64,000 nucleotides of DNA from Isoptericola chiayiensis (GTDB taxonomy: Bacteria; Actinomycetota; Actinomycetes; Actinomycetales; Cellulomonadaceae): assembly GCF_013149805.1 (NCBI RefSeq), contig NZ_JABEZT010000002.1:62001-126000 (forward strand). Direction: 5' to 3'. This document shows positions 42,384-51,231 of the stretch, in pieces. Under the pieces are notes generated by a model. The model was not told the origin of the DNA. It was given only the letters and a program-made list of their open reading frames with translations, and ran no database searches. Both the position numbers and the translations under genes were made by a program. Within the stretch, counting starts at the first letter, position 1; the number at the start of each line of letters is the position of its first letter.

Positions 42384-42592
42384 ACCGACAGCGTCGAGGT
42401 CGCCTTGATGATCTTGCGCCGCAGCCACACCCGGCGCTCCCCGCCGAGGTAGAGACGGGTGCGGGCCAGCTCCCACCGCCCGTACTCCGCCTCCTCGGTG
42501 AGCATCCTGCGTGCGTCCGGCACTGACGTGCCCCGATCGATCGTCACCACGCGGTACTCGTACTGCCCGTGCTTGCGCCAGCTGGATGCCAT
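42380..42592 (-). CDS. DUF5703-like actinobacterial small protein
   Basis: 70 residues: YEYRVVTIDRGTSVPDARRM, then EYGRWELARTRLYLGGERRVW, a conserved short actinobacterial family with no known role. Basic C-terminus (RRKIIKATSTL). Translationally coupled to fructosamine kinase. The ATG at 42592 is chosen over the upstream in-frame start because the family begins here. Confidence 0.75.
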   Translation of the reverse strand: MASSWRKHGQYEYRVVTIDRGTSVPDARRMLTEEAEYGRWELARTRLYLGGERRVWLRRKIIKATSTLSV

Positions 42593-42665
42593 CCGTCCGC
42601 CTCCCGAGGGCTCGCCCACCGATTTCGTGTGCCCATTCTGCCTCGCTTGGCGCTACGGTCGGAGC

Positions 42666-42929
42666 ATGACCGCTGACCCGCGCGCCGCGTTGGACCGCTT
42701 CGTCGCCGCACTCGAGGGCCACTACCACGCCGTGGCCGCTCGTCGGGGCGACGACGACCCCGCCGTCGACGACGCCTACGAGGTGCTCGCCGACGCCTTC
42801 GAGGTGTACGAGGACTCGCTCGCCCAGGTGTACACCGAGGTGACGCCCTTCTACCTGGACGACGGCGACGACGAGGACGACGACTACGAGGACGAGGACG
42901 ACGACTACGAGGAGGCCAGCGCGAGCTGA
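42666..42929 (+). CDS. Small acidic protein of unknown function
   Basis: 87 residues: a helical N-terminal 60 residues (RAALDRFVAALEGHYHAVAA...) and a C-terminal run of Asp/Glu/Tyr (DDGDDEDDDYEDEDDDYEE). The acidic tail could mimic nucleic acid or bind a basic partner. Starts 73 bp after the divergent DUF5703 start. Sometimes annotated as a primosomal protein in actinobacteria, which I cannot support. Confidence 0.7.
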   Translation: MTADPRAALDRFVAALEGHYHAVAARRGDDDPAVDDAYEVLADAFEVYEDSLAQVYTEVTPFYLDDGDDEDDDYEDEDDDYEEASAS

Positions 42930-42938
42930 CCCGCGGTC

Positions 42939-43910
42939 CTACCAGCGCTCGGGGTAGCCCAGGGCCGGCGCCGAGACGTCGTCGAGCGCCGCGTGCACCT
43001 CGGCGGGCAGCTCCAGGTCGGTGGCGCCGAGCGTGCCGCGCAGCTGGGCGGGGGTGCGGGCCCCGACGACGGCGGACGCCAGGGTCGGGCGGGCCAGAAG
43101 CCAGGCGAGGGCGACGTCGAGCGGGGCGCGACCCAGTCCATCGGCGGCCGTCGCGACCGCCTCCACGACCGCGGTGGCGCCGTCGTCGTCGAGGTACGGC
43201 GCCACGAACCCGGACAGGTGGTCCGACGCCGCACGCGACCCGGCCGGCACGGCACGGCGGTACTTGCCGGTGAGCACCCCGCGGCCGAGCGGTGACCAGG
43301 CCAGCAGGCCCGGACCGAGCGACTGCGCGGCCGGGACCACCTCACGCTCGACGCCGCGCTCCAGCAGCGAGTACTCCAGCTGCAGGGCCGCCAGCCCGAT
43401 CCCGTCCGCGGCCTCCAGCAGCGTCGCCGCGCGGGCGGCGGACCAGGCCGGGTAGTTGGCCAGGCCCACGTAGCGGGTGCGCCCGGAGGTCACCGCGAGC
43501 CGGAGCGCCGACACGGTCTCCTCCAGCGGGGTCACCGGGTCCGGGCACGCCACCAGGAACAGGTCCACGTGGTCGGTGCCGAGTCTCGCCAACGAGGCGT
43601 CCAGCTCGGCCAGCAGCCCGCCCCGGGAGGCGTCGCGCCGGGTGCCGCCGGGGCCCTGGCGCACGCCGGCCTTGGTGCACAGCACGACGTCGTCGCGGGC
43701 GACCTCGTCGGACAGCAGCGCCCCGAGGATGCGCTCGGCGTCGCCGTCGGCGTACGCGGCGGCGGTGTCGACGAGCGTGCCCCCGGCCTCGACGAACGTG
43801 CGCAGGCACTCCCCGGCGTCGACCGCGTCGGTGTCGCGACCCCACGTCATGGTGCCCAGCCCGAGCGCCGACACCTGCAGCCCGGAGGCGCCCACCTGCC
43901 GTCGATCCAT
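42939..43910 (-). CDS. Aldo/keto reductase with an altered catalytic His
   Basis: 323 residues, TIM-barrel AKR. Asp48 and Tyr53 (LVDTAAAYADG) and Lys80 (VVLCTKAG) of the catalytic tetrad are present. The His normally found in DLYxLH is Ala121 (DLFLVACPDP). The NADPH loop near VVGARTPAQLR is intact. Some AKR and Kv-beta-like proteins tolerate this change with lower activity, so a slow reductase or a redox-binding role is possible. Confidence 0.87.
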   Translation of the reverse strand: MDRRQVGASGLQVSALGLGTMTWGRDTDAVDAGECLRTFVEAGGTLVDTAAAYADGDAERILGALLSDEVARDDVVLCTKAGVRQGPGGTRRDASRGGLLAELDASLARLGTDHVDLFLVACPDPVTPLEETVSALRLAVTSGRTRYVGLANYPAWSAARAATLLEAADGIGLAALQLEYSLLERGVEREVVPAAQSLGPGLLAWSPLGRGVLTGKYRRAVPAGSRAASDHLSGFVAPYLDDDGATAVVEAVATAADGLGRAPLDVALAWLLARPTLASAVVGARTPAQLRGTLGATDLELPAEVHAALDDVSAPALGYPERW

Positions 43911-43989
43911 GCGCGCAACCTAACAGCGGCGCACGCCGCGCCGGGGCGGACGCACCGGCGGGGTCCGAGGACCGGTAGTGTGACCGCCC

Positions 43990-44862
43990 GTGAGTGCGTG
44001 GGAAGCGATCGTCCTCGGCCTGGTCCAGGGCTTCACCGAATTCCTGCCGGTGTCCTCCAGCGCACAGCTGCGGATCGTCGGCGAGCTGATCGGCGGTGCC
44101 GACCCCGGTGCGTTGTTCACCGCCGTGACCCAGATCGGTACCGAGGTCGCGGTGCTGCTCTACTACCGCCGCAAGATCCGCGACATCTGCGTCGCCTGGT
44201 GGACCTCGCTGCGCGGCGATCACGGCACCACCTGGCGCGACCGGTTCGGCGCGCACGACATCGACGCGCGCATGGCCTGGTTCATCGCGCTCGGCTCCGT
44301 GCCGATCGTGGTGCTGGGCGTGGCCTTCGACGAGGCGATCGAGACCACGCTGCGCAACCTGTGGATCACGGTCGCGACCCTGGTGATCTTCGGCGTGCTG
44401 CTCGACCTCGCGGACCGGTACGGGCAGCGCACCCGGGAGGTCGAGGACATGACCGCCAAGCGGGCCATCGGCTACGGGCTCGCGCAGGCGATGGCGCTCA
44501 TCCCGGGAGTCTCGCGGTCCGGCGGCACGATCACCGCCGGCCTGGCGATGGGGTTCACGCGCAAGGCCGCCGCCGACTACTCGTTCCTGCTCGCGATCCC
44601 CGCGGTGCTCGGCTCCGGGTTCTACGAGCTCGCCAAGGCCGCCGGGGGAGACCCCGCACCCGGGTCGGCGGGCTGGGGTGCGACGCTGATCGCCACGCTC
44701 GTGGCGTTCGCCCTGGGCTACGTGGTGCTGATCGGGTTCCTGAAGATCGTCTCGACGTACTCCTACAAGCCGTTCGTCTACTACCGCTACGGCCTGGCCG
44801 CCCTCGTCGTCGTGCTGCTGCTCACCGGGGTGCTGGAGGCCGACCCCGGGGTGGGTGCCTGA
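43990..44862 (+). CDS. uppP: Undecaprenyl-diphosphatase UppP (BacA)
   Basis: 290 residues, about eight membrane helices. Both signature loops are present: [14 protein letters not shown] near the N-terminus and [12 protein letters not shown] in the middle. It removes a phosphate from undecaprenyl pyrophosphate to recycle the cell-wall lipid carrier and gives bacitracin tolerance. GTG start. Followed after 34 bp by mshC, as in mycobacteria. Confidence 0.96.
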   Translation: MSAWEAIVLGLVQGFTEFLPVSSSAQLRIVGELIGGADPGALFTAVTQIGTEVAVLLYYRRKIRDICVAWWTSLRGDHGTTWRDRFGAHDIDARMAWFIALGSVPIVVLGVAFDEAIETTLRNLWITVATLVIFGVLLDLADRYGQRTREVEDMTAKRAIGYGLAQAMALIPGVSRSGGTITAGLAMGFTRKAAADYSFLLAIPAVLGSGFYELAKAAGGDPAPGSAGWGATLIATLVAFALGYVVLIGFLKIVSTYSYKPFVYYRYGLAALVVVLLLTGVLEADPGVGA

Positions 44863-44896
44863 CCGAACCGTCTCCCGGCACCGGTACCCTGAACCC

Positions 44897-46186
44897 GTGC
44901 GTTCCTGGCCCACCCCGCAGATCCCGCAGCTCCCGGCACCCGCGGACGGACACCGTCCACCCGTGCGGATCCACGACACCACCACCGGCACCCTCGTCGA
45001 GGCCGCCCCGGGGCCCACGGCGCGCAGCTACGTGTGCGGGATCACCCCGTACGACGCCACGCACCTGGGCCACGCCGCGACCTACATCGCGTTCGACCTG
45101 CTGCACCGCGCCTGGACCGACGCCGGCAAGAGCGTCGAGCACTGCTCGAACGTCACCGACATCGACGACCCGCTGCTCGAGCGCGCCGACGCCACCGGCG
45201 TCGACTGGCGCGACCTCGCCCGCGACCAGGTGGCCCTCTTCCGCGAGGACATGACCGCGCTCGCCGTCGTGCCGCCGCAGCCGTGGACCGGGGTCGTGGA
45301 GCACATGGCGCCGATCGTCGCGGCCGTCGAGCGGATGCTCGCCGACGGCACCGCGTACCGCGTGCCCGTCGAGCCGGGCGCCGGCGGGGTCGACCCCGAC
45401 CTGGGCGACGTGTACGCCGACCTGAGCGCGGACCCCGCCTTCGGCACGGTGTCCGGGTACGACGGCGCCACGATGGCCGAGCTCTTCGCCGAGCGTGGCG
45501 GCGACCCGGACCGCGACGGCAAGAAGAACCCGCTGGACCCGCTGCTCTGGCGCCGCGAGCGCCCCGGCGAGCCCACCTGGGACGGCGGCACCCTCGGCAG
45601 CGGCCGTCCCGGCTGGCACGTGGAGTGCTCCGTCATCGCCCGCGACGGCATCGGTGCGTCGTTCGACGTCCAGGGCGGCGGGGCGGACCTGGCGTTCCCG
45701 CACCACGAGATGTCCGTCTCCCACGGGCGGATGCTCGACGGGCCCGGGTCCGCACCGCGGGTGCACGCGCACGCCGGGCTCGTCGGGCTCGAGGGGCACA
45801 AGATGAGCAAGTCGCGCGGCAACCTCGTGCTCGTCTCCGCGCTGCGCCGAGACGGCGTCGACCCGATGGCCGTGCGCCTCGGGGTCCTCGCCCACCACTA
45901 CCGCAGCGAGTGGGAGTGGACCGACGCGGTGCTCGCCGCGGGCGTCGACCGGCTCGAGCGGTGGCGCCGGGCCGTGTCCGGCGACGGCGGCCCGGACGCG
46001 ACGGCGATGCTCGCCACCGTGCGGGCGGCGCTCGCCGAGGACCTCGACGCGCCGCGCGCCCTGGACGCCGTGGACGCGTGGGCACGCACGGCGCTGGCAC
46101 CCGGACGGGACACCTCCGGCGACGTCGAGGGTGCACCCGGTGTCGTCGCGCGCACCGTCGACGCGCTGCTCGGCGTCCGGCTCTGA
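44897..46186 (+). CDS. mshC: Mycothiol ligase MshC (cysteine:GlcN-Ins ligase)
   Basis: 429 residues, CysRS-like. The zinc/cysteine site is [19 protein letters not shown] (HIGH form HLGH). [10 protein letters not shown] and FPHHEMS supply further zinc ligands. KMSKS is HKMSKSRGN. It adds Cys to GlcN-Ins in mycothiol synthesis, so the organism uses mycothiol. The GTG at 44897 ([10 protein letters not shown]) matches the family N-terminus. Confidence 0.96.
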   Translation: MRSWPTPQIPQLPAPADGHRPPVRIHDTTTGTLVEAAPGPTARSYVCGITPYDATHLGHAATYIAFDLLHRAWTDAGKSVEHCSNVTDIDDPLLERADATGVDWRDLARDQVALFREDMTALAVVPPQPWTGVVEHMAPIVAAVERMLADGTAYRVPVEPGAGGVDPDLGDVYADLSADPAFGTVSGYDGATMAELFAERGGDPDRDGKKNPLDPLLWRRERPGEPTWDGGTLGSGRPGWHVECSVIARDGIGASFDVQGGGADLAFPHHEMSVSHGRMLDGPGSAPRVHAHAGLVGLEGHKMSKSRGNLVLVSALRRDGVDPMAVRLGVLAHHYRSEWEWTDAVLAAGVDRLERWRRAVSGDGGPDATAMLATVRAALAEDLDAPRALDAVDAWARTALAPGRDTSGDVEGAPGVVARTVDALLGVRL

Positions 46187-46197
46187 CCCCCGGGCCG

Positions 46198-47079
46198 TCA
46201 GCCCTTCTCGGGACTGCCGGGACCTCCGCGGCCGGGGCCGAGGTCGCGGCGGCGCAGGAATCGTTCGAACTCGCGGGCGATGGCCTCGCCGGAGGCCTCC
46301 GGCAGCTCCGCGGTGTCCTTTGCCTCCTCGAGCTGGGCGACGTACTCGGAGATCTCCGCGTCCTCGCCCGCCAGCTCGTCGACGCCCTGCTGCCAGGCCT
46401 CGGCGTCCTCCGGCAGGTCGCGCAGAGGGATCGCGGCCGCCACCAGCTCCTCGATCCGGGTCAGGATCGCCAGCGTCGCCTTGGGCGACGGCGGGTTCGC
46501 GACGTAGTGCGGCACGGCGGCCCACAGGGACACCGACTGGAAGTCCCGGGCCGCCGCCTCGTGCTGGAGCACCCCGACGATGCCCGTCGGGCCCTCGTAG
46601 GTGCTGGGCTCGACGTCGAGCACGGCCTGCAGGCCCTCGCTCTCGGTCGTCGCCGACATCGGGATGGGGCGCGTGTGGGGCACGTCGGCGAGCAGCGCGC
46701 CCAGGGTGACCACGGTGCGCACGTCGAGCTCCTCGGCGACGTCGAGCAGCTCGCGGCAGAACGCCTTCCAGCGGAACGAGGGCTCGATGCCGTGCACCAG
46801 GACGACGCGCCGGTCCGGCAGGTCGGCGACGGAGATCGTCGTCGTGGGCCAGGCGATGAGACGCCGGCCCTCCGGTCCGGCGCCGATCATCGGCCGGTTG
46901 ACCTGAAAGTCGTGGTAGTCCTCGGGGTCCATCTCGCGCAGCAGTGAGGCGTCCCACACCTCGGTCAGGTGCTCCAGGGCGTCCGTCGCCGCGCTGCCGG
47001 CGTCGTTCCAGCCCTCGAACGCAGCGATCATGACGGTCTGACGTGCGGCGTGACGGCCGACCGGCTGCTCGGTGCTCAT
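46198..47079 (-). CDS. PAC2-family protein (proteasome-assembly-chaperone-like)
   Basis: 293 residues. Family motifs: MIAAFEGWNDAGSAATDALEHL at the N-terminus and VVTLGALLADVPHTRP mid-protein. PAC2 proteins resemble the eukaryotic proteasome assembly chaperone 2, but bacterial function is unproven, and members also occur in species lacking proteasomes. Here it lies within 12 kb of the prcBA genes, as its homologue does in mycobacteria. The acidic, then basic/Gly-rich C-terminus (RRRDLGPGRGG) is likely disordered. Confidence 0.92.
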   Translation of the reverse strand: MSTEQPVGRHAARQTVMIAAFEGWNDAGSAATDALEHLTEVWDASLLREMDPEDYHDFQVNRPMIGAGPEGRRLIAWPTTTISVADLPDRRVVLVHGIEPSFRWKAFCRELLDVAEELDVRTVVTLGALLADVPHTRPIPMSATTESEGLQAVLDVEPSTYEGPTGIVGVLQHEAAARDFQSVSLWAAVPHYVANPPSPKATLAILTRIEELVAAAIPLRDLPEDAEAWQQGVDELAGEDAEISEYVAQLEEAKDTAELPEASGEAIAREFERFLRRRDLGPGRGGPGSPEKG

Positions 47080-47168
47080 CTGGCAACCCTATACAGGACC
47101 GCCCGCACCGCTCGGGCTGCCCGCGCCGCGACCCGTCGTCGCCCGCGGCGGCTGCCTACGATGGTCCG

Positions 47169-47858
47169 GTGCCCCACCCGAGCCCCTCCTCCGCGCTGCC
47201 CGCCGCCGTCCTGTGGGACATGGACGGCACCCTCGTCGACACCGAGCCGTACTGGATCCGCGCCGAGCACGAGCTCGTCGCCGCCCACGGGGGCAGCTGG
47301 TCCCACGAGCAGGCGCTGCAGCTCGTGGGCAACCCGCTGACCGTGTCCGCGAAGATCCTGCAGGACGCCGGGGTGGACCTGCCCGTGCCCGAGATCGTGG
47401 AGCGGCTGCTGGGCACGGTGCGCGCCCAGGTGGCCGAGTCGGTGCCCTGGCGGCCGGGGGCCCGCGAGCTGCTGGGCGAGCTCGGCGACGCCGGCGTGCC
47501 CTGCGCGCTGGTCACGATGAGCTACTCCGTGCTGGCCGACGCCGTCGTGGCGCACGCCCCCGGCGCCTTCGCGACGCTCGTCACCGGGGACCAGGTCACC
47601 CGGGGCAAGCCGGACCCGGAGCCCTACCTCGTGGCCGCCGAGCGCCTGGACGTCGAGATCGCGGACTGCGTCGCGATCGAGGACTCGCCGGCCGGGATCT
47701 CCTCGGCGCTGGCCGCCGGGGCGCGCACCCTCGGGGTCGAGGCCGTGCTGCCGGTCCCGCCGCGCGACGGCCTCAGCCGCGCGGGCTCCCTCGAGCACGT
47801 CGACCTGGACGCGCTGCGGCGCATCGCCGCCGGCGAGGTGCTCGACCCGGTGGCCTGA
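47169..47858 (+). CDS. HAD-superfamily phosphatase, beta-phosphoglucomutase-like
   Basis: 229 residues from a GTG. Motif I WDMDGTLVDTEP (nucleophile and acid Asp), motif II Thr in ALVTMSYS, motif III Lys in RGKPDPEPY, and motif IV EDSPAGISSA. A cap of the helical type lies between motifs I and II. Small phosphoester hydrolase or mutase. Substrate unknown. Confidence 0.92.
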   Translation: MPHPSPSSALPAAVLWDMDGTLVDTEPYWIRAEHELVAAHGGSWSHEQALQLVGNPLTVSAKILQDAGVDLPVPEIVERLLGTVRAQVAESVPWRPGARELLGELGDAGVPCALVTMSYSVLADAVVAHAPGAFATLVTGDQVTRGKPDPEPYLVAAERLDVEIADCVAIEDSPAGISSALAAGARTLGVEAVLPVPPRDGLSRAGSLEHVDLDALRRIAAGEVLDPVA

Positions 47859-47874
47859 ACCGCACGAGGCGGAC

Positions 47875-48765
47875 TCAGACCTGCACGCCCAGCCGGACGC
47901 GCAGGTCCTCCGCGGACACCGTCGGCGGGGTGCCCCCGAATTCCGGGCACACCGCCTGGTGTGCGCACCACCCGCACAGCTTCGAACGCTTCGGGACGAA
48001 CTCACCACGCCGCGCCGCCGTCTCCACGGCGTCCCAGATGCCCCGCACCTTGGTCTCGGTGACCTCGAGCTCGCGCTCCCGCGGCGCGGCCCGCAGCACC
48101 TGCCCGTCACCCAGGTACACGAGCTGCAGCATCGCGGGCAGCACGCCGCGCTCGCGCCACACCACGAGCCCGTAGAAGCGCATCTGGAACAGCGCGGAGG
48201 CCTCGAACCCGGGCCGCGGCGACCGCCCCGTCTTGTAGTCCACGACCCGCACCGCGCCGTCGGGGGCCACGTCGAGCCGGTCGACGATGCCGCGCAGCAG
48301 CGGGCCGTCGTCGAGCTGGCTCTCCACGCGCAGCTCGCGCGCCTCCGGCTGCAGGCGGTTCGGGTCCTCCAGCGAGAAGTAGGTGCCCAGCAGCCTGCCC
48401 GCGCCGTCGAGCCAGTCCGCCACCGCCGTGCCCTCGGCGTCGCCGCCGGTGGCGAACAGCTCGGCGTACCGCGGCTCCACCTCCACCAGGCGGTCCCACT
48501 CGCCCGGCAGCAGGGCGCGGGCGGCCTCCGGGGTGCGCTCGCCGAGCGGGGCGTCGTAGAGCCGCTCCAGCACCGCGTGCACCAGCGTGCCGCGGGCGGC
48601 GGCCGACGACGGCGGCTCCGGCAGCCGGTCCACCGTGCGGAAGCGGAACAGCAGCGGGCACTGCAGGAAGTCGTTCGCGCGCGACGGCGACAGCGCCGGG
48701 CGGCGGGGGACGGCCGGCCCCGCGGGGTCGGGAGAGCCCGTGGTCAGGTCCGCCGTCGTCGTCAT
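47875..48765 (-). CDS. RecB-family PD-(D/E)XK nuclease with a probable Fe-S cluster
   Basis: 296 residues. An N-terminal Cys (FLQCPLLFRFR) and a C-terminal LCGWCAHQAVCPEF supply four Cys for a 4Fe-4S cluster, as in Cas4/AddB-like nucleases. The catalytic core is GIVDRLDV...VRVVDYKTGR (D...D-x-K). Single-strand exonuclease activity is expected. No cas genes are near. The position next to trmI/arc is conserved in actinobacteria. Confidence 0.93.
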   Translation of the reverse strand: MTTTADLTTGSPDPAGPAVPRRPALSPSRANDFLQCPLLFRFRTVDRLPEPPSSAAARGTLVHAVLERLYDAPLGERTPEAARALLPGEWDRLVEVEPRYAELFATGGDAEGTAVADWLDGAGRLLGTYFSLEDPNRLQPEARELRVESQLDDGPLLRGIVDRLDVAPDGAVRVVDYKTGRSPRPGFEASALFQMRFYGLVVWRERGVLPAMLQLVYLGDGQVLRAAPRERELEVTETKVRGIWDAVETAARRGEFVPKRSKLCGWCAHQAVCPEFGGTPPTVSAEDLRVRLGVQV

Positions 48766-48899
48766 GGCGCCACCCTACGCACCGGCGCCGACACGGACGC
48801 CACGGCCCGCCGGTCCCGGCCCACCCGGCGCGCACCCGGTGACCCCGGGGCGTCGAGGGACAGCATGGGCGGCGTGGCGGCGCGGGATAGCCTGGGCGC

Positions 48900-50042
48900 G
48901 TGACCCAACGCTCCTCCGGCTGGACCATCGGACGCGTCGCCGGGGCGCCCGTGCTGGTGACCCCCTCATGGTTCCTCGCCGCCGTCGTCCTGACCGTGCT
49001 GTTCGCGCCGACCGTGAGGGCCTTCGCCCCGCAGATGGACCTGGTGGGCGTCGTGGTGGTGTCGTTCGCGTTCGTGCTGCTGCTGTTCGCCTCGGTGTTC
49101 TGCCACGAGGTCGCGCACGCCCTCGTGGCCCGCTCGCGCGGGCACCGCGTCGACGAGCTCGCCCTGACGCTGTGGGGCGGGCACACCGCCTACTCCGGTG
49201 CCGTCCGCCGACCCCTGGACAGCGCCCTGGTCGCCGTGGTCGGCCCGCTGACCAACCTGGCGCTCGCCGCGGCGTTCTGGATCGCGTTCCAGGCCCAGAC
49301 GGTGGCCTCCGTCCCGGCCCTGCTGCTCTACGCCGGCGCGTTCTCCAACGCGTTCGTCGGTGCCTTCAACTTGCTGCCCGGGCTCCCGCTCGACGGCGGC
49401 CAGGTGCTGGAGTCGGTCGTCTGGGCCGCCACCGGCTCGCGGACCACGGGCACCGTCGCCGCCGGGTGGGTCGGCCGCGCGGTCGGCGCCGCAGTGGTCG
49501 CCGGTGCGCTGCTGTGGCCGCTGACCCAGGGCCGGCAGCCAGACCTGATCGTGGTCATGTGGGCCGCCCTCATCGGAGCCTTCCTCTGGTCAGGAGCCTC
49601 CGAGGCGATCCGGGCCGGACGGCGGCGCGAGTCGTTGTCCCGCCTCGACGTCCGTTCCCTGGCGATCACCGCCGTCGTCGTCCCGGCGGGCAGCCCCGCG
49701 GCCGACGCCGGACGCGCGGCGCGCGGCCACGGTGAGGTCGCCGTCGTCGTGGTCGGTCCCGACGGCGACCCGCTGGGCTGGGTGGATCCCGCCGCGGTGG
49801 CGCGGATCCCGGCCGAGCAGGCCGCCGCGACCCCGGTCGAGGCCGCGCTGGTGCCGTTCCCGCCGGGGTCCGCGGTCCGTGCCGACGAGTCCGGCCCCGA
49901 GCTGCTGGAGCACCTGGCCGGCGCGTCCGGCGGCGCGCGAGTGGTGCCCGTGCTCAGCGACGGGCGCGTGACCGGCGTGCTCGACGTCGCCCGCGTGGCC
50001 GCGGCGGTGCGGCCCTCGGGGACCTCCGGGCGGCGCCGGTAG
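48900..50042 (+). CDS. Site-2 protease family intramembrane metalloprotease
   Basis: 380 residues from a GTG. Zinc motif CHEVAHALVA in the third helix, third ligand in LLPGLPLDGGQ. About six membrane helices are followed by a CBS-like cytosolic part (residues about 245-375, with VVVVGPDGDPLGWVD and VPVLSDGRVTGVLDV). Resembles Rip3-type proteases. It cleaves a membrane substrate, perhaps an anti-sigma factor, and the CBS pair could sense nucleotides. Confidence 0.92.
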   Translation: MTQRSSGWTIGRVAGAPVLVTPSWFLAAVVLTVLFAPTVRAFAPQMDLVGVVVVSFAFVLLLFASVFCHEVAHALVARSRGHRVDELALTLWGGHTAYSGAVRRPLDSALVAVVGPLTNLALAAAFWIAFQAQTVASVPALLLYAGAFSNAFVGAFNLLPGLPLDGGQVLESVVWAATGSRTTGTVAAGWVGRAVGAAVVAGALLWPLTQGRQPDLIVVMWAALIGAFLWSGASEAIRAGRRRESLSRLDVRSLAITAVVVPAGSPAADAGRAARGHGEVAVVVVGPDGDPLGWVDPAAVARIPAEQAAATPVEAALVPFPPGSAVRADESGPELLEHLAGASGGARVVPVLSDGRVTGVLDVARVAAAVRPSGTSGRRR

Positions 50043-50053
50043 ACTCGTCCGTC

Positions 50054-51034
50054 GTGACTTCCTCCTCCGCCACGGGTGCCGATGCCCGCCGTGGGCCGTT
50101 GCGCGTCGGCGACAAGGTCCAGCTCACCGACCCCAAGGGTCGGATGCACACGATCACGCTCGCCGAGGACGCGACGTTCCACACCCACAAGGGGTACTTC
50201 CGCCACTCCGAGATCATCGGACGGCCGGAGGGCTGGGTGGTCACCAACACCGCGGGGATCGAGTACCTGGTGCTGCGTCCCCTGCTCAGCGACTACGTGC
50301 TCTCGATGCCGCGGGGCGCCGCCGTCGTCTACCCCAAGGACGCCGGCCAGATCGTGCAGATGGCGGACATCTTCCCCGGGGCGCGCGTCGTCGAGGCGGG
50401 CGTCGGGTCCGGGGCCCTGACCATGTCGCTGCTGCGCGCCGTCGGCGACGCCGGCGAGCTGCACTCGATCGAGCGCCGGGAGGACTTCGCCGCCATCGCC
50501 CGGGGCAACGTGGAGACGTTCTTCGACGGTCCGCACCCGGCCTGGCACCTGCACACCGGGGACCTCGCCGACCGCGTGGCCGATGTCGTCGAGCCGGGCA
50601 CGGTGGACCGGGTCGTGCTCGACATGCTCGCCCCGTGGGAGAACGTCGACGCCATAGCCCGGGCGCTCGCGCCCGGCGGTGTCGTGGTGTGCTACGTCGC
50701 CACGGCCACCCAGCTGTCCCGCACCGCCGAGGACCTGCGCGCCGACGGCCGCTTCGCCGAGCCGACCGCCTGGGAGTCGATGGTGCGCGGCTGGCACCTC
50801 GAGGGGCTCGCCGTGCGCCCGCAGCACCGCATGATCGGTCACACCGGCTTCCTCGTGAGCGCCCGGCGCCTGGCCGACGGCGTCACGCCGCCCGAGCGCA
50901 AGCGCCGCCCGGCCAAGGGGTCGCGCCCGGCGGGCGAGGAGACCTGGTCCGAGGAGGAGCTCGGGGAGCGTCCCGTATCGGACAAGAAGATCCGCAAGGT
51001 GCGCCGCGAGGTCGGGCAGGCCCCCGAGGAGTGA
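50054..51034 (+). CDS. trmI: tRNA (adenine-N1-)-methyltransferase TrmI
   Basis: 326 residues. The N-terminal beta domain (HKGYFRHSEIIGRPEGWVV) and SAM fold (VVEAGVGSGALTMSLLRAVG; ELHSIERREDF; VVLDMLAPWENV) fit tRNA m1A57/58 methyltransferases. The C-terminal 45 residues are a Lys/Arg/Glu-rich extension. It lies 11 bp after the protease gene and directly before arc, the standard actinobacterial arrangement. Confidence 0.95.
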   Translation: MTSSSATGADARRGPLRVGDKVQLTDPKGRMHTITLAEDATFHTHKGYFRHSEIIGRPEGWVVTNTAGIEYLVLRPLLSDYVLSMPRGAAVVYPKDAGQIVQMADIFPGARVVEAGVGSGALTMSLLRAVGDAGELHSIERREDFAAIARGNVETFFDGPHPAWHLHTGDLADRVADVVEPGTVDRVVLDMLAPWENVDAIARALAPGGVVVCYVATATQLSRTAEDLRADGRFAEPTAWESMVRGWHLEGLAVRPQHRMIGHTGFLVSARRLADGVTPPERKRRPAKGSRPAGEETWSEEELGERPVSDKKIRKVRREVGQAPEE

Positions 51035-51159
51035 CGTGCGCGGGCCGACGGCGCCCGGGGAGGGGCCGGAGGTCTCGGTGCGGTCACGGTCCGGTTCGGA
51101 TCGTGTGAACTCGATCGACGCGACCGTGAAATGGTCGGCACGATGTCGGCGTTGACCCG

Positions 51160-51165
51160 TAGGGT
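51160..51165 (+). promoter_or_regulatory. Possible -10 element of arc
   Basis: TAGGGT, 66 bp before the arc start in a 197-bp gap. It is the same hexamer as the one just ahead of dop. Confidence 0.35.
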
Positions 51166-51231
51166 GCTGTCTCTCGGGGTTGGTCTCCCTCGCCGGGGGA
51201 GATGCGCCCGGGCTGCACGAGAGGGGAAGCG

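Noticed and set aside
47875-48765. Cas4
   Set aside because: It has the Cas4-like Fe-S nuclease layout, but there is no CRISPR or cas context and its place beside trmI/arc is the normal one for the actinobacterial RecB-like protein.
51095-51125. A second LexA box upstream of arc (GTTCGG...GAACTCG)
   Set aside because: The half sites do not match TCGAAC/GTTCGA with a 4-bp gap.
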